A stretch of DNA of 64,000 bases from Curvularia sp. ZM96. Its lineage: Eukaryota; Ascomycota; Dothideomycetes; Pleosporales; Pleosporaceae. Made by a program: the position numbers and the translations under genes. The notes beneath the pieces were generated by a model that did not search any database, was not told the origin of the DNA, and was given only the letters and a program-made list of their open reading frames with translations. The DNA is taken from NCBI GenBank assembly GCA_022457065.1, contig JAJGBQ010000008.1, forward strand, positions 248,001 through 312,000. Reading direction: 5' to 3'. Each line of letters begins with the position of its first letter. The stretch's first letter is position 1. Shown piece by piece: positions 10,538 to 21,352 of this stretch.

Positions 10538-11988
10538 CTAGTTAGTAGGGCTCGTCCTAGTAGTCCTAGCTATAAGGATATCGCAGCTAGGGTTATTTGC
10601 TGCGTGAGGCTTACTACAGTTGACGCACTTAAAAATAGTGTGTACGCATGCTTTTCCTTTTGTGGGGCAGGACTTGCATTTATGTAGGCTTGTGTGGTGA
10701 GCCTCACTGCAGATCTGACAGGCTACTTTCGAGCATCTAGCCTCTAGGTGGCCAAAGCCTTGGCATTTCGAGCATTGTCTAGAGTTATTAATAACTCGTA
10801 GCTTCTCTGCTCTAAGGCTCTCTCCTAGGATATAGAGCTTTCCTCTAATAGCCTTAAGAGCCTCCTCTTCGGTCGCAAAGGCGACGCAGGCGGAGCCGTA
10901 GCTCTGCTGTTCTCTCTTAGACTCGGGGGTGAGCCAGAAAGGAGTGCCTACTACTTTTAGGCCTTTATTAAAGGTCTCGATTTCCCCTTAATTACCTCTA
11001 GGCTGTGGTTCGTTGGTAGCTTGTGGATAACTACTTTATACCATGAGGTAATAGGCTGCGCTGCCTTAAAGGCTACTAGATCCTTCCAGATCCTCTGGTT
11101 TTCTAGCAGGTACTTGGCTGTGAAGGAAGGCGTGGTAGTAACTACCTTATTTCCCTTTGATGATATAGTCACTGACGCGACTACAGGCGATCGTACACCT
11201 CCTTTAGAGGTGAAGGCTTGGTTGAAGGCGTTTCTTAGCCTTAAGGCGTCAAAGGCAGCAGGAGCCCCTAGGTTGACTAGGACTAGTTGTCTCTCCTTGA
11301 GGCTCGGCTTAGCCTTTTGAGGTGTCTTCTTGTGCACAGTAGTCCACTGTTGCTCCTTGTTTATTGCTGCTGTAGCAGCTGCAGCGTACGAGGTAGGTTG
11401 CGGTGGAGCAGCTATCTGACTATTTCCCTGCTGGTTTGGTCTTGTAGTAGTAGGCCTATCGAGACGACGAACTTTATCTCTGAGCTCCTTTGAGACATTT
11501 GAAAGTGAGGAGATCTGATCTCCTAGTATGGCTGAGTTCTTCTTACTGACTCTACCTGTCTCAGTATAGTCTCTAAAGACTTCTACTAGGTCGAGCAGGT
11601 TAGTCTGCTGCGTGGGGTTATTTTCAGCTAGATTAGCTGCTTGGACTACTAGGTTTCTAGCGATCTCCAGAGCCTCTTCTACTGACGTAGCCTTAGGTGT
11701 CCTGTTTTGGCTAGAGAAAGGATTTCTCAGCGTTGAGCCAATGAAAGGAGAGAAATTGCTTCTAGTGCGTGTCTCTGTTCGTGTCTTTTCTGGCGAGAAA
11801 TTGGCTTGTCTTTTGTTTGGTGGTAGAATAGGAATTTCAAAAACACTAGAGGTGTCTCGATTTTGAGTAGGCGTAGTTGGCTGAGTAGATTCCATTTCTA
11901 TCTCGTTCTGAATCTGTCCTTCTAGCTCTATTGGCTCCTGCCTCGTCCTTGGTATATGGACGTCGATAGTATCGCTGTCAGGCGGCAT
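10538..11988 (-). pseudogene. LINE ORF1 (gag-like, CCHC zinc knuckles), one frameshift
   Basis: Starts MPPDSDTIDV and is collinear with the intact 484-residue ORF1 of the second copy (45375-46829). A one-base deletion near 10987 shifts the frame after about 330 residues. In the other frame the C-terminal CCHC knuckles (CSKCQGFGHLEARC followed by a second cysteine-histidine cluster) are still encoded to the TAG at 10538-10540. The protein would package element RNA. Most of it is low-complexity, Ser/Thr/Gln-rich and probably disordered. Confidence 0.85.
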
Positions 11989-12172
11989 TCTGCTTAGTAA
12001 TCCGCGTGGTCTGTGTGTTCTGCGTTAAAAGTGAGACGTGTTCAAAATTAACTCCTTTTATAGCTTCTATCTCCACAGCGCGTAGACTGCACGCCTCAAG
12101 AGTAGTTGTAATCGATTTCTAAGGGTTTGATTATATATATTCGACTAAGATTACACCTATTCTGAAAAACTC

Positions 12173-12796
12173 GTAGAATTAAGGTTTGATCTGTGCTGCA
12201 GGTTTACTGGCGTATGAAAATCAGTATAATAACTAGTGTGGTTGAGTAGTTATTTGACAGTTTATCAAAGGTAGTTGAAAAAATATCGTTGGGACGGTAA
12301 TATCGTTGAGAGCGTCGGCACTCGCCTGCGGCGAGTGTCAGCGCAGCTGACGTAGCTTAGTCATAAGCTACGCCTTGGCACGGATAAGTGGATGCGAGAA
12401 GATGTGATGTTTACAATGTACGTCTTGACACCTGGCCTCAAAGTACCCCGCGCCTGCCAAAATTAATTTACCCCTCCTACTAGAATAGGCTTAGTCTCCA
12501 CTTCGTAGACTCCATGCGCAGCCTAATGGATAGTATGGGCCGAGATGGGCGGAGCTCAACGGTATCTACCCGTGCACGATACCGATTAAGCGTTGCATTT
12601 ACGATACCTGAACTAATTAAGGCCCGCTACTGTGCAGAGGCGGAGTGAGGGGCCAGTTGAAGGTTAGCCTTGCTGCAAGATGATCCTCATCCTCTTACCT
12701 TATTGAGACAAACCTAAAAATCAACAATGACTATGAACACAAATCGCTTAGCATTCGGATCTTTTAAGGCTGCTTGCCTGATTGTTTCATTACATA
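12173..12796. other. Intergenic stretch with two GC-rich hairpins
   Basis: No gene is supported. Two perfect inverted repeats sit close together: 12319-12337 (8-bp arms CACTCGCC/GGCGAGTG, 3-nt loop) and 12351-12372 (9-bp arms CGTAGCTTA/TAAGCTACG, 4-nt loop). The rest is unremarkable and matches nothing else in the window that I can see. Confidence 0.5.
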
Positions 12797-12805
12797 GTGG
12801 GGAAA

Positions 12806-13400
12806 GGCTGCTGAGATTTGTCCCCAAGGTTTTGAGATTTGTCCCCAAGATGAGATTTGTCCCCAACGCTAGTGCTAGTGTAAACCTTCTCCCCAACTTA
12901 GCTTAGCGTGTAATCTTCGAATCCGCCATCTCCGCAATATCAACAGATGTCTACTGCAGGTAAACACCTATAGAACTAGTGGAGGCGCGGAATATGGCTC
13001 TTGCCACGCAAGGACTCTTCGCTTCTTACACACCAACTGTGGCTTGGAACTATCACTTTGGAGACATAGAAGCTTTCTATGCTGAGAGATTCGCACAAGT
13101 TGACGCTCAGAACGCACTTGTCGAGCGTGAAGATGCACCCACGCAGTGGCCTAAACGTGCTGCAGCAGTCGCGGCTTCTAAAGCCTGGAAAAGCCTTGGC
13201 CCGCGTAAGAAACGAAGGCGTCAATAGATGATAGATCTGGCAATATATCTAGTCGAAGCGCAGCCCCCTTCACACGAATCTATGCCTAAAAGGATAGAAT
13301 ACTGTAATATGTTTGGCGCTAGTGAAGATATAGCTAGCGTTGGGGACAAATCTCATCTTGGGGACAAATCTCAAAACCTTGGGGACAAATCTCAGCAGCC
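12806..13400. mobile_element. Non-autonomous TIR transposon, 67-bp perfect TIRs, 9-bp TSD
   Basis: Arms 12806-12872 and 13334-13400 are exact reverse complements over 67 bp. Each arm holds three copies of TTGGGGACAAATCTCA (or its complement), spaced 18 and 21 bp apart. Directly outside both arms lies the 9-bp direct repeat GTGGGGAAA (12797-12805 and 13401-13409), a clean target-site duplication. A 9-bp duplication and long TIRs fit the Mutator/MULE superfamily. No transposase is encoded; the 461-bp interior carries one 77-codon frame. Perfect arms and the absence of RIP-type decay imply recent insertion. Confidence 0.85.
12994..13227 (+). CDS. Small protein inside the miniature transposon
   Basis: 77-codon frame starting at the first in-frame ATG (ATGGCTCTTGCC) and lying wholly between the two 67-bp arms. 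I do not recognise it. It is hydrophilic, rich in Ala, Glu, Arg and Lys, with a mostly helical composition, and ends in a basic stretch (GPRKKRRRQ) that could act as a nuclear localisation signal. It may be a captured fragment of a host gene, a leftover of the autonomous element, or non-functional. The in-frame GTG 15 nt upstream is not a likely start. Confidence 0.4.
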   Translation: MALATQGLFASYTPTVAWNYHFGDIEAFYAERFAQVDAQNALVEREDAPTQWPKRAAAVAASKAWKSLGPRKKRRRQ

Positions 13401-13729
13401 GTGGGGAAATTGGAGCGTCCCATTTCTTACCCACGGAAGAGTGGCTAAACCCGGTGGATTATCAAACTTTATGCAAAGCCCAAACTAACTACTGTAGGAT
13501 TGACGTCCGCGTTAGTTGCAGCTGGAGATACAACGACGTTGCGTGCTGCACTAAAGCAAACATCTAAACAATTAGCTACAACGCTTACTAAAATTCTAAT
13601 ACACCCCCGAGGCTCCATGGAGGGGTTTCGGAAAGGTACATATCTCTCCATTCATCACACCATAGATGTACATATCCTCTCTGCTCACTACTGAAACTTG
13701 GATCGCAGTCTGGTTTTGACTTTTTCACA
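13401..13729. other. Intergenic region upstream of the MDR oxidoreductase
   Basis: Contains the right-hand 9-bp duplication of the miniature element and then about 320 bp without a supportable gene. The last part is presumably the promoter of the oxidoreductase. Short overlapping frames on both strands show no family features. Confidence 0.5.
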
Positions 13730-14977
13730 ATGGCAACTTCAACCTCCAACCAAGCTTGGACAATCCCCTCCTCAGCATCCAAGGTCACCGATCTCACGAA
13801 ACAAACCAAGCCTATCCCAACTCCAGGCCCAAAGCAAGTCCTCGTCAAAATGACAGCCGCATCCCTCAACTTCCGCGATGTTCTGATCTCCACCCGCTCT
13901 CCTGCTTACCCGGGAACCCACAAACCGGACCTCGTGCCCGGCTCCGACGGCGCAGGAACAATCTACACCCCTGGTCCCTCATCTACATGGGCCGGCAAAG
14001 AAGGTACCCCGGTCCTCCTGCACTGTAGCTCCTGGCTCGAGGGAGACGTACGGAATCTCCGAGGCGATGTAGTATTTGGCGGGACAGATGTAGATGGCAC
14101 CTTACAGGAGTGGATGGTCGTTGACGATGAGTGGGTCATCGAGGCGCCGAAGAATCTGAGTGCAGTTGAGAGCGCGGGTCTAGTGACTGCAGGAACAACG
14201 GCATGGGCGGCTATACGGGGTGGTTTGGATGGACGACTGGATGGTAGCTTGGGAGAGTGGAAGGGGGAATGGACGGAGAAGAGGTTGCAGGGGAAGACAG
14301 TGCTTACTATGGGAACGGGCGGAGTGAGTTGTTTTGCCATACAGGTATGTATTCTCCTTCATACCCTTGCTCAGTTCTAGTGGACTTTGCATAGTGTAGA
14401 ACCAAGACGATACTGACGGAGAATGAACAGATCGCTGCCGCCCTTGGCGCAACTGTAATCGCCACATCCTCATCAGACAGCAAGCTCGACTTCGCCAAAT
14501 CGCTCGGCGCCACCCATGCCATCAACTACTCTAAAATACCGGACTGGGACAACGAAGTGCTTCGCATCACGGGCGGAAACGGCGTCGACCATGTCATTGA
14601 AACTGGTGGCGCAGGAACACTGATGAAGTCCGTCAATAGTACGCGACCAGGCGGGCTCATCAGTCTTCTTGGGATTTTGACGCCAAACGAGGCGATTTCT
14701 GCGGCGTTTGTGCCGAGCGTATTGTTCGGTGCTAAGATTGGTGAGTCAATGTGGTGAATGGAACTGGAGAGCGAGCGATTGCTGACTGTGTGCAGTGAAA
14801 GGATGTACAGCGTTTAGTCGCGATGCCCTCGCCGAGTTTGCGAAGCTCGTTGACGCCAACGGGATCAAGCCTGTCATAGCGCAGTCGTTCGATTTCCCCC
14901 AAATGGTTGAAGCATTTCAGGCGTTGCAGAAGCAAAACGCAGTGGGAAAGATTGTAGTCAAAATTAGTGACTCGTAA
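13730..14977 (+). CDS. Zinc-type alcohol dehydrogenase-like / quinone oxidoreductase-like protein (MDR superfamily)
   Basis: Three exons: 13730-14344, 14431-14740 and 14796-14977, with GT-AG introns of 86 and 55 nt, giving 368 residues, the usual family length. The N-terminal GroES-like domain has the MTAASLNFRDVL and PDLVPGSDGAGTI motifs. The Rossmann fold begins with VLTMGTGGVSCFAIQ (glycine-rich NAD(P)H-binding loop), split by intron 1, and continues into GATVIATSSSDSKLDFAKSL. The C-terminus ends AVGKIVVKI, typical of the group. No catalytic cysteine-histidine zinc set is evident, so it resembles the zinc-independent quinone/enone reductases. It would reduce or oxidise a small carbonyl substrate with NADP(H); the substrate is unknown. 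The frame is intact with no RIP marks. Confidence 0.88.
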
Positions 14978-16157
14978 AATATCACCAATCTTCCGTTAAG
15001 ACAATCATAGCTGATGCATTCTCGACCTTTCACGACCCACCCAAACAATGATTTCAGAGATCTAATGGACAGTAGATGCCAAGGAGAGGAAGAGAGCTGA
15101 GCATTACGTAGCAGCAATATTCAATGCGCCCTTCAAGCTACCAGTATGGGGCCACTCAATCCGGATGTGGCGTTCACTAAGTTTGACGATGCTATCATCC
15201 ATTATCATTCCTTACACCCTCCTCTCTCCCATCACAATTTTACTGGCTAATACACCCAAAGCTGTGCTCCAAATGAAGAAGCAGCAGAAAGTTGTAAGAG
15301 TCCGGGCACTCGAGTTTCAGCAACGATCAGCACGACCTGTGATAGAGACAGTGATAGAGATGGAAACTGGTACGGGTATGGATAGTGATACCGAGCTGAC
15401 TTCGCAGACAGCAGCAATCAACAAGATGGTGGAGCTGTTTGAGTGTGCACAGGCTTTCAGCGACAGAGTATTTGAAGAACCCAACGATGAAATCAGATAC
15501 AGCATCCAAGGAGAAGGTCATACATTGGAGTAGGTGATTGAATTATTCCAGCCGCCTGCAGCGCCCCTAGAAGCGGCTCAAGTATGGTTGAAGGGTGATG
15601 CACCACTACAGCCTTCCGATCGAGCTATGGCGTTAAAGAATAGCCATACTGTACAAAATCAACCATGAACACATGGAAGCGTCAATCACTCCAAACGCAA
15701 GGCCAGGGTATATCCGGACCCAGAATATTATCCTTTCCTTGACTCGTCCTTTTTCGATCTGCGCTCCGGCTTTTGACGCTAGACTCTTAGGGAACATTAT
15801 GCGAGGGCGATTCACTGCTTTTCTACGCTTGCCTATGCGCCACGGCGGCTTATGAACTTACTTTTCTACCGCCGCAAAATAGTAAAGGCCTAAACGCAAG
15901 CTTCACGAAGAATGGTTTTGCTAGATTATTCAACGCCCTATCTGCATGACCTGCATGCATTCTGTCAGGTAACTTGGACGTGATACAATAGAATCTCGCT
16001 AAACCTTTTCTGGAGTATAGTTATCCTTGTTCTTGCATTGCATTAACGCATTGCACTTCCCGGGCAGTGAGATTGCCGCCTTATCTAATACATGTAGCTT
16101 GTAGCAATCTTTACAGCCTTCGGAGCTTTACAGCGCGCTAATGCAGGTCGTTCGTAA
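14978..16157. other. Intergenic region between MDR gene and pogo element
   Basis: A 122-codon plus-strand frame at 15165-15533 has a hydrophobic start and an acidic tail but no recognisable domain or good start context; I do not call it a gene. Shorter frames at 15633-15855 occur on both strands. No RNA gene or repeat shared with the rest of the window was noticed. Confidence 0.45.
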
Positions 16158-16159
16158 TA

Positions 16160-17987
16160 ACGTGCCCCACCAGTCACCGGCCGACACCAGTCACCGGCCA
16201 CCCCACCCAACCTGACCCGACGCTCTACACAACCACCACAATGCCGCGACAGCAACGCTCTATAAAGACTGCTCGTGAAGGCAGACTTAATCTTGCCATA
16301 GATTCAATTCAGAAAAACGTTATTTCCACACCTACTCGTGCTGCTAGGTTATATACTATCCCTCGTACAACGCTTCGACGCCGTCTGCAAGGTAGTCTAC
16401 CTAAGGCAGTTGCGAACGCCCAGAAGCGGAAGCTATTACCTACTGAGGAGCAATCTCTTGTGCAATGGATCCTAGACCTTGATCGACGCGGTTTTCCGCC
16501 ACATGTTATTGACGTACGACGAATGGCAGACGCTCTACTCGCTGCGCGTGGTCAAGATCCACCTCCACAATCTGTCGGCAAGAACTGGGTGTCGCGCTTT
16601 ATCCAAGGTCAGCCAGAGCTTCAGACAAAGTGGAGTAGAAGCTTTAGTAGTCAGCGCGCCCACTGCGAGGATCCTGCCGTAATTACAGCCTGGTTCAAGC
16701 TAGTAGAGGAGACGCGTCAGACGTACGGCGTTCTAGATCAGGATATCTACAACTTTGACGAGACTGGATTCGCGATGGGCGTCGCTGGGACGTCAAAAGT
16801 AGTCACTAGCGCTGATAGAGTCGGCAGAGCAGTCGTCGTCCAGCCAGGCAATCGCGAGTGGGTGACAGCGATCGAGTGTATCTGCGCCTCAGGCTGGTGC
16901 CTACCACCGTTCGTGATCCTCTCTGGTAAGGTCCACCAAAGTAGCTGGTACCGCGACCTCCCGCAAGACTGGACTATCGGCGTCTCAGACAACGGCTGGA
17001 CGACTGATCAGCTTGGCGTAGAGTGGGCGAAGCACTTCAACCAGTATACAGCCGCTCGTACAGCCGGAGTCTATTGACTTCTTATCCTAGACGGCCATAG
17101 TAGCCACGCCACGCCAGAGTTCGATCAGTACTGCGCTGAGAACAAGATTATCACTCTCTGTATGCCGCCTCATACGTCGCACCTCCTCCAGCCTCTAGAC
17201 GTAAGCTGCTTCTCTCCTCTTAAGCGCGCGTACGGACGTGAGGTTGAGGAGCTCGCCCGTCAAGGCGTCCACCATGTCGATAAGATAGACTTCCTCGCAG
17301 TCTATACACGGATCCGGCCGACAGTCTTCACGCAGCAGAATATCCAAGCTGGCTTTCGGGCGACTGGGCTTCTCCTTCTTGTCCAGCTCGTGTCCTATCG
17401 TCGCTTACTGTCGTTAGGACACCATCTCCACCACAGACAACTATAGACAACGCCACAATACAGGCAGAAACACCGCATACAGTAGCTCAGCTTCAGCAGC
17501 AGGCGAAGCTTCTTCAGGAGCGACTCCATCGGCAGTCACAAAGCCCAACAAGCCAGCTTTTACGCCAGGTTATTAAAGGCTGTCAAATAGCGATGCAGTC
17601 AGCAACTATACTTGCTAAAGAGAATAGGAAGCTACGTGCAGCTAACCAGCGTCAACAACAAAAGCAAAACCGGCGGCGTCAATATATTGCTTCTGGTGGA
17701 GTGCTCCAGGCTCAGCAGGCTCAGCAGCTTACTGCAGAGGTAGAAAGGGTGGTCACGGAGGTTGAGCAGGGTGAGAGCAGTCAGCGACGACAGCGCGCGC
17801 TACCGACGTGCACGAAGTGCCATATTCAAGGACACACTCGCACTTCGTGTAGAGCTAGATAGTAGATTGTATCTCTTAATTTTATCTTATTTTATTGCGT
17901 TGTTGTGGATTAATTGCGCAGACAGTCGCGATAGGTTAGGTGGGGCGTTCAGCTTACTGATGTTTCCAGCTTACTGATGCCGCACGT
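16160..17987 (+). mobile_element. Fot1/pogo-type DNA transposon, element 1
   Basis: 1828 bp flanked by the TA duplication expected for this superfamily (16158-16159 and 17988-17989). The termini begin ACGTGC and end GCACGT. The two ends share only an outline: each has a pair of tandem 17-bp units 8 nt from the tip (16168-16184 and 16185-16201, based on CACCAGTCACCGGCC; 17946-17962 and 17963-17979, based on CAGCTTACTGATG), followed by a CCCCACC-AACCT stretch. It encodes a broken DDE transposase. Confidence 0.85.
16241..17862 (+). pseudogene. pogo/Fot1 DDE transposase, one stop and one frameshift
   Basis: Starts at ATG 16241 with an HTH_psq-like and CENP-B-like DNA-binding N-terminus (TRAARLYTIPRTTLRRRL, then a second helix-turn-helix around GFPPHVIDVRRMADALLAAR). 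The DDE core has YNFDETGFAMG (first D), LLILDGHSSH (second D) and HLLQPLDVSCF (third D) with DD35D spacing. A TGA at 17075-17077 interrupts just before the second D (probably a former CGA), and a frameshift near 17375 separates the C-terminal part. The last piece (17593-17862) is a Gln/Arg-rich coiled region ending in a CCHC knuckle, CTKCHIQGHTRTSC. The element cannot move by itself unless another copy supplies the enzyme. Confidence 0.85.
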
Positions 17988-18364
17988 TACATCCACGATT
18001 AGTCTAGATTACAGGAGCAAGACATGTGATTATGTCCTTCCCGATTAGAACACTAGCACCTTGGCAGAATATATCGGGAAGGCCGGCGCTGTATCTGAAC
18101 AACGCCAGTCAAAACTTCAATATCCGACACGGGCATCGACTACCCGTTAGTCATTTGAAAGAAAAATCGTCTCCCCGGCCGACTATCGGTAGTATGATCC
18201 TTGCGGACATACAACATGTGGGGACGCCCGCCTTTTTGTAGAGGAACAACGGATACATTAACCCACCTTTCTCCTTTTCCCCATAAGTCAATCTTCAGGA
18301 TTTTCTACTATTTTGAATACACTTTTCGAACCTCAATCCCCAGCCCCTCGTGTTGACATCAACA

Positions 18365-19784
18365 ATGGCACCTCTACGTTACATATCCAAGACTGCCGAC
18401 CCCTCCCCTCTAGCTCAACCCCTCACCTTCCCCTTCTCCAATCGCACATCACAAAATCGCTTCCTCAAAGCGGCGATGACCGAGCGCCTCTCAACTTGGC
18501 ATCCAAGAGAATACCCTAAGCGTGGCATTCCCACGCCTGAGCTAATCAACATCTATCGTCGGTGGGGCGAGGGCAGCCTCGGACATATCTTGACTGGCAA
18601 CATCATGATCGACTATGACCAACTCGAAGCACCCGGAAACATGATAATCCCGCCTGCCGCAGAGTTCTCAGGCGATCGCTTTTCAGGATTCAAAGACCTT
18701 GCCACTGCTGCGAAGAAACACGGCTCTTTGATCGTAGGCCAAGTCTGCCATCCTGGACGCCAGGTCGAGGATCGGATACAGGAAGATCCCGTCTCGGCAA
18801 GTAACATCCAACTAAGAGCTACACCATTTGGCGTTAGTTACGCAAAACCGCATGCAGCAAGTCAGAAGGAAATTGATGCTATTGTGGAGAATTTTGCGCA
18901 TGCGGCGGAGTTTCTGGAGAAGGCGGGATTTGATGGGATACAATTACATGCTGCTCACGGTACGTTACCCCCCCCCCTCTTGGCATTGACTAGGATAGAG
19001 ACAACAATGCTGATTATAAACAGGGTATTTGCTGGCGCAGTTTTTGTCCGAGAGGACAAATAAGAGAACTGACCAGTATAACGGGAGCCTCAACAACCGC
19101 GCGCGCTTGATCATCGATGTAGCTCACGCGATCCAGAAACGTGTCTCCCCCAGCTTCATCATTGGCATCAAATTAAACAGCGTCGAATTCCAATCTGGCG
19201 GCTTCCAGCCAGAAGAAGCGCGCGAGCTTGTTAAACTACTCGAAGCAAACCGTTTCGACTTCGTGGAGCTATCTGGTGGGACCTATGAGGAGAATGCATT
19301 TCAGCATAAGAGAGAGAGTAGTGTAAAAAGGGAGGCTTTCTTTATCGAGTTTGCAGATCTCATTGTCCCAGCCCTGAGCAAGACGAAGAGTTATGTTACA
19401 GGTGGCTTCAGGACGGTTAGTGCGATGGTAGATGCGCTAGGTACGGTTGATGGGGTGGGACTGGCGAGGCCACTGTGCGCGGAGCCGCGCCTTGTGAAGG
19501 ATTTGCTTGAGGGGAAGGTAACTGGCGCGATCAAGCACGTCTTCGACGAGAACGACTTTGCCTTTACCAATTTCTTAGCCGGTACTCAAATGCGCCAAAT
19601 CGGTAAAGATCAGGAACCGCTGGACGCTAGTGATAATGAAGTCGCTGAAGGGTTCAGGAAGGACTTTGATAGGTTCATGGAGTTGTCGAAGAAAGATGCT
19701 AACCTTGAGATGTGGGGTTATGCGGATTTGGAGAACGTGACTGCTGTGCCGTATGGAAGTGCTGCTGGGAATTTGATGGTTTGA
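18365..19784 (+). CDS. NADH:flavin oxidoreductase / Old Yellow Enzyme family protein
   Basis: Two exons, 18365-18959 and 19024-19784, with a 64-nt GT-AG intron, giving 451 residues. The ATG at 18365 (CAACAATGGC) is chosen over an upstream in-frame GTG. The TIM-barrel FMN enzyme motifs are present: N-terminal FKAAMTE-type strand (RFLKAAMTERLSTW), the FMN-contact GQVCHPGRQ, the substrate-pocket region GFDGIQLHAAHG joined across the intron to YLLAQFLSERTNKRTDQYNGS, and the later GFRTVSAMVDAL and GVGLARPLCAEPRLV FMN-phosphate loop. Such enzymes reduce activated C=C bonds with NAD(P)H. It lies in the same direction as the MDR oxidoreductase, with a pogo element between them. No RIP marks or stops. 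Confidence 0.9.
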
Positions 19785-20500
19785 GAGCCGGTTCAGGATG
19801 AGTGTAAAGAGGCTGCGCAGGAAGCTAATAGTAGCTGTGAGCAGACAGGGCTATGTCATTCACTCCATTATGTGTCATGGGTCGACCTATATGTAAGAAC
19901 CTCCGATCGCTTTCAGCTAGAAGCATAGACAATGCATCCATACATACAATACATATAAAAACTTGCCACAGTTCTTTGCAATAGCATCCCGCCTTTATTG
20001 TTTGACTACCTTATAGATGTATATTTCTTACTGTCTTTGTAATGTACAACGATGTTACCAGGACTGGGTTGATTGTAAGAAGCAGAGTGATGAGAAGCTC
20101 TATTAGCATCTCCAAGATCTACTTACTTAACTAGAATATTCAAGATAGTAACGTGACTGTACCGTTATAGTCTTGTTACATAATGTTGACCATTACGTGA
20201 ATAACGTAGTTGTAGCATGTTTGCTTTTTGTACTTGAAACTGGAGTTTCCGTGCACCTGAGACGTGCCCTGGTCCACGGTGCAACTACAAGAACAGGTCT
20301 GTGACCATCCGTAGCAATTAACCCAGTCCTCATTTCCACTTTCACCACATTCAGGGACAATAATGCGTCCGCATCATTTATGAACCTCTAGCGGACAAAA
20401 TGCCCGTTTGCGTATCCTGCATTATTCGCCTTGAATTAATCTTTTGAAGCGGTAGTCTTAATCTTTGTTATCTTAGCTTACTTTGTAGCTCACCAAACCC
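19785..20500. other. Intergenic region downstream of the OYE gene
   Basis: No gene, RNA or repeat that I can support. The first 150 bp probably include the 3' UTR of the OYE gene. Confidence 0.5.
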
Positions 20501-20765
20501 TACACATTATGCCAAACAGAACTATGGTCTCTTGGGAACAATGATCGGATAGCGCGTTTTATCCCTGCAAATTCATCTCGCTACTCCTTGTAACTTTTCC
20601 TAATCTAGCGACTCTCTAGCCCTTACTCTATCTTACATGCACGTGCGCACCCGTACGCGTACCCATCACACTTCCTTTCTCCTATATTCTCAGTAGTGCT
20701 ATTACAGTCATTAGCGATCACCGCTTCACCCTTCCACGCAGCTGCGCAGCGGTTTCGAACAGCCC
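20501..20765 (+). repeat. Dispersed repeat block B, copy 2
   Basis: Same block as at 1637-1920 and 21073-21352: TACACATTATGCCAAAC, GATCGGATAGCGCGTTTTA, CTACTCCTTGTAAC, a CGTACGCGTA core and TCCTATATTCTCAGTAGTGCTA. Its 3' part diverges after the AGTAGTGCTA motif. No coding content. Confidence 0.7.
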
Positions 20766-21072
20766 CACCTTCCGTACCCAGCTTAGCGCAAGATGTCAGC
20801 TACAAAACAATCGATACGATTGGTCAATTCTCAATTTTAGGATGACTGGACTTTTGAGATCCTGCAAGCGGGGGTGAAGCTGCAATTGCTAATGACTGTA
20901 GCATAAACAATACATTGAACACTTTTTCACCGCACCTTCGCGTGCGACACTGTCCTAACCCAAGACGCGAATGCAAAGCCATGTTGGGCATATCTGCAGC
21001 TTCCCCAACATGCTGGATTACATGGAGCAATTCGATGTTTCCCCTCCTTCACCTTCGCCACCCTTTTGCGGC

Positions 21073-21352
21073 ATTCTACTGCCAAGTGGAATTATAGTCT
21101 CTTGGGAATAATGGTCGGATAGCGCGTTTTACGCCTGTAAATTCATCTCGCTACTCTTTATAACTTTTCCTAATCTAGCATCTATTCAGCCCCTTGACTC
21201 TATCTTAGATGCACGTGCGTATCCATACGCGTACGCGTAACACATCATTGTTTCTCCTATATTCTTAGTAGTGCTAAGACATACCGATTACTGTGCGTGT
21301 CATATGACTATGGCGTAGGTGGAAGAGTTATAGCATAGCGCTTCAAGCTACG
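21073..21352 (+). repeat. Dispersed repeat block B, copy 3
   Basis: Only about 310 bp downstream of copy 2 and in the same orientation. It matches copy 1 further at the 3' side than copy 2 does, through the ATATGACTATGGCGTAGG / ACATGACTGTGGTGTGG region. Two copies so close together may be remnants of two LTRs of one small element, but no internal domain is recognisable between them. Confidence 0.65.

Larger units (their letters stand above)
6487..12172 (-). mobile_element. Tad/I-like LINE retrotransposon, copy 1 (lightly mutated)
   Basis: About 5.7 kb element read on the minus strand, with 5' end near 12172, ORF1 (10538-11988), ORF2 (6732-10536), a 3' UTR and a 30-nt poly(A) tail (T30 at 6487-6516). 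The 5' end is placed by comparison with the second copy at 45178: both share TTTTTCAGAATAGGTG. ORF1 is separated from the ORF2 start codon by one nucleotide (TAG-G-ATG), as in the other copy. There are no RIP-type stops; the only lesions I find are three single-base deletions. No convincing target-site duplication is visible. Confidence 0.9.

Noticed and set aside
6470..12200. Target-site duplication for LINE copy 1
   Set aside because: TAGAAGGGG at the left junction and TAGAATTAAGG at the right junction are only partly alike; not a convincing duplication.
12806..13400. CRISPR-like interpretation of the repeated TTGGGGACAAATCTCA units
   Set aside because: Only three units per arm with 2-5 nt gaps, arranged as terminal inverted repeats with a target duplication.
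15165..15533. 122-codon frame downstream of the MDR gene
   Set aside because: Poor start context, no recognisable domain and no conserved features; kept only as a note in the intergenic entry.
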